NCBI GenBank assembly: GCA_031254675.1
Contig: JAIRTV010000536.1
Span: 1-6,044 of the forward strand
DNA from: Planctomycetaceae bacterium
GTDB taxonomy: Bacteria > Planctomycetota > Planctomycetia > Pirellulales > Thermoguttaceae
Length of the DNA: 6,044 nucleotides
Direction: 5' to 3'
The translations under genes were made by a program, and so were the position numbers. Position 1 is the first letter of the stretch, and each line of letters starts with the position of its first letter. This document shows positions 3,928-6,044 of this stretch, in pieces. Under the pieces are notes generated by a model. The model saw only the letters and a list, made by a program, of their open reading frames with translations. It was not told the origin of the DNA and made no database searches.

Positions 3928-6044
3928 ATGTTGTCTTTGCCAACCATTTCCTACGGAAAGCAAAATGACTATCCGCCTTTTGCTTTTTTTCACAAACAGA
4001 CGCCTTTTGAGTTATTGAATATGATTGATCCTCCTTCCGTCATGCGTTTCACACGCCCGTTGCCCTACGGTGCCATCTTACACGACAACGGCGTCCAATT
4101 CGTCGTGGTCAGCCGACTCGCAAACGCCATGAAACTGCTTTTGTATGACAAAATCACCGATTTAGAACCCTCTGATGTTATTCAGTTCAACCGCGAAGAA
4201 AACCGTTGGGGGCACGTCTGGTCGTTGTTCGTCAAAGGCTTGCAAGCCAAACAACTCTATCATTTTCAAGCAGAAGGTCCATTCGAACCCGAAAAAGGTC
4301 TCCGCTTCGATGGTCGCGCCCGCTTAATCGATCCTTACGCCAAAGCATTAGCCGGCACGTTTTTACCTTCTTCGGACGGTCTCATTCGACCACCAAAATG
4401 TGTTGTCATTGACGACGACGATTTCGATTGGCGCGGTGACCGCCATGTTCGGTACGATCTCTCCAAGTCAATCATCTACGAACTTCATGTTCGTGGTTTT
4501 ACGCGGTCGCCCTCCAGCGGAACAACTCATTCCGGCACCTATCTCGGTCTAATCGAAAAAATTCCGTATTTGCAAGAGTTGGGGATTACGGCTGTCGAGT
4601 TAATGCCAATCCACGAATTTCCCATCAACGCTTGCGACGGCAAAGAACCACAAATCAAAAATTATTGGGGATACGACACAATGGCGTTTTTCGCCCCGCA
4701 TCGCGGTTACGCTTACAGCAAAGAACCCGGCGCCCAAGTTCGCGAATTTAAGGAAATGGTTCGCGCGTTTCACCAAGCCGGAATCGAAGTGATTCTCGAC
4801 GTCGTGTTCAACCACACTTGCGAAGGAAACGAATTCGGTCCCGTTCTCAGCTTCAAAGGATTAGATAACCAAATCTATTACATGCTCGACCGCGGACAAT
4901 ACTACAAAAATTACAGCGGTTGCGGAAACACCGTCAATGGGAATCATCCAATTGTTCGGGAAATGATCTTTAATTGTCTTCGGCATTGGGTTCACAATTA
5001 TCATATTGACGGATTCCGTTTCGATCTGGCGTCAATTCTGAGTCGCGACCAGTCCGGAAACCTACAAGCAAACCCACCGTTAATCGAACAAATTTCGGAA
5101 GACCCGCTGCTCGCAGATACAAAAATTATTGCGGAAGCGTGGGATGCCGCAGGAGCCTATCAAGTCGGTTCGTTTGGAGTGTACGGTCTGGGGTCGCTAC
5201 GCTGGGCTGAATGGAACGGAAAATATCGCGATGATATTCGACGTTTCTGGCGCGGCGACCAAAATATGACCGGAGCCTTGGCTACCCGGATTTCCGGTTC
5301 AAGCGATTTGTATTCGCACAGCGGACGACGCCCCCAAAATAGTATCAATTTCGTCACCGCACACGACGGATTCACCATGAACGATCTCGTTTCGTATAAC
5401 TACAAGCATAACGATGAAAACAACGAACAAAACCGCGACGGCGAAAATAATAATTGCAGTTGCAATTACGGAACCGAAGGACCAACCACAAATCGCGAAA
5501 TCGAATCCGTACGAAATCGCCAAGTCAAAAACATGATGGCAACACTGTTACTAAGTCAGGGCGTGCCAATGTTATCTGCCGGCGACGAAGTTCGCCGAAC
5601 ACAACGAGGCAATAACAACGCCTATTGTCAAGATAACGCCATTTCTTGGTTCGATTGGCATCTTCTCAAAAGGCATGGCGATATTCGGCGTTTTGTTCGG
5701 GAACTTATTCGGTTTCGAAAAAGAGAAATCATGGTGCGTCAACCTTATTTCATGACAGGGCAACCAAATGTGCCGGGTGGTTTGCCGGATATTAGTTGGT
5801 ATGGTGCGCTTGGGGGAGCCGTGCCTTGGAACAATAGTCTTGATCGTAGTTTAACTTGTTTGATTGCGGCTGTGCCGTCAACAGCAGAACATGCGGGTTC
5901 GTTGTATCATCTTTTGATGATGTTCCATGGCGGTTGGGAACCGCGCGAATTCTATTTTCCGGCGGTGTGTCAAAACTTTTCGTGGCGATTGTTTGTGGAC
6001 ACTTCGTCCGCGTCTCCCAGCGATATCTTCCCCGAAGGAACCGG
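3928..6044 (+). CDS. glgX: Glycogen debranching enzyme GlgX (isoamylase type, GH13), 3'-partial
   Basis: GlgX hydrolyses alpha-1,6 branch points of glycogen or limit dextrin in the cytoplasm. The frame is open for 705 codons to the window edge; family members are about 650-720 residues, so only the extreme C-terminus is missing. An N-terminal CBM48-like beta domain (about 44-140, from RPLPYGA) precedes the GH13 barrel. Conserved region I is DVVFNH (291-296). The nucleophile is D366 in DGFRFDLAS, the acid/base E403 in IIAEAWDAAG, and the transition-state stabiliser D480 in TAHDGFTMNDLVSYN. The family-typical NRDGENNN and EGPT segments follow, then PMLSAGDEVRRTQRGNNNAYCQD. The C-terminal beta domain includes PDISWYG and ends at RLFVDTSSASPSDIFPEGTG. 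ATG 3928 is the first ATG after the in-frame stop at 3874-3876. It gives about 40 residues before CBM48, so ATG 4021 or 4042 could be the true start; none has a strong Shine-Dalgarno. Confidence 0.95.
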   Translation, partial: MLSLPTISYGKQNDYPPFAFFHKQTPFELLNMIDPPSVMRFTRPLPYGAILHDNGVQFVVVSRLANAMKLLLYDKITDLEPSDVIQFNREENRWGHVWSLFVKGLQAKQLYHFQAEGPFEPEKGLRFDGRARLIDPYAKALAGTFLPSSDGLIRPPKCVVIDDDDFDWRGDRHVRYDLSKSIIYELHVRGFTRSPSSGTTHSGTYLGLIEKIPYLQELGITAVELMPIHEFPINACDGKEPQIKNYWGYDTMAFFAPHRGYAYSKEPGAQVREFKEMVRAFHQAGIEVILDVVFNHTCEGNEFGPVLSFKGLDNQIYYMLDRGQYYKNYSGCGNTVNGNHPIVREMIFNCLRHWVHNYHIDGFRFDLASILSRDQSGNLQANPPLIEQISEDPLLADTKIIAEAWDAAGAYQVGSFGVYGLGSLRWAEWNGKYRDDIRRFWRGDQNMTGALATRISGSSDLYSHSGRRPQNSINFVTAHDGFTMNDLVSYNYKHNDENNEQNRDGENNNCSCNYGTEGPTTNREIESVRNRQVKNMMATLLLSQGVPMLSAGDEVRRTQRGNNNAYCQDNAISWFDWHLLKRHGDIRRFVRELIRFRKREIMVRQPYFMTGQPNVPGGLPDISWYGALGGAVPWNNSLDRSLTCLIAAVPSTAEHAGSLYHLLMMFHGGWEPREFYFPAVCQNFSWRLFVDTSSASPSDIFPEGT

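Noticed and set aside
4600..5763. Several minus-strand frames inside glgX
   Set aside because: They are antisense shadows of a gene with complete GH13 motifs in the + frame, and their translations show no family features.

Overview
The window holds three protein-coding genes, all on the + strand, separated by an unusually repeat-rich intergenic region. The DNA is moderately AT-rich. The style of the sensor kinase (a helical periplasmic domain and an 'AAGVAHEINNPL' H-box), the small 'MPDYIPRADEKF' protein and the glycogen debranching enzyme, together with hairpin-rich intergenic repeats, suggest a low-GC Planctomycetota member, perhaps a Pirellulales/Thermoguttaceae-like lineage. That placement is from memory of family resemblance and is not proven by anything in the window.

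Layout: 1-384 is non-coding, with a short palindromic hairpin (17-47) and a good candidate promoter (307-335). A membrane-bound HAMP/HisKA/HATPase histidine kinase follows (412-1995). No response regulator is visible beside it, so it looks orphan in this window. About 1 kb without a convincing gene follows (1996-3024). It holds (a) a nested hairpin (2082-2174), (b) a 14-bp inverted repeat (2185-2255), (c) a composite palindromic module of about 168 bp present twice in tandem (about 2250-2417 and 2418-2587), each copy ending in a long imperfect inverted repeat, (d) a near-consensus sigma70-type promoter (2605-2633), and (e) a 14-copy, 21-bp minisatellite (2644-2937) in which each unit carries a dyad. 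The promoter sits directly at the edge of the minisatellite and points towards the next gene. The repeat array may therefore be transcribed as a long structured 5' leader of the gene at 3025.

That gene (3025-3681) has an ideal Shine-Dalgarno sequence and encodes a 218-residue protein of unknown function, with a helical N-terminal half, a proline-rich hinge and a beta-rich, fibronectin-III-like C-terminal half. After a 246-bp gap with a possible promoter, a GlgX-type glycogen debranching enzyme starts at 3928 and runs off the window end. All GH13 catalytic residues are present and only the extreme C-terminus is missing.

Nothing ties the three genes into one pathway. GlgX belongs to glycogen breakdown, the kinase senses an unknown signal, and the middle protein is uncharacterised. 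The most notable part of the window is the repeat architecture between 2080 and 2940: matched changes in both arms of the long inverted repeats, and a hairpin minisatellite placed between a promoter and a gene.
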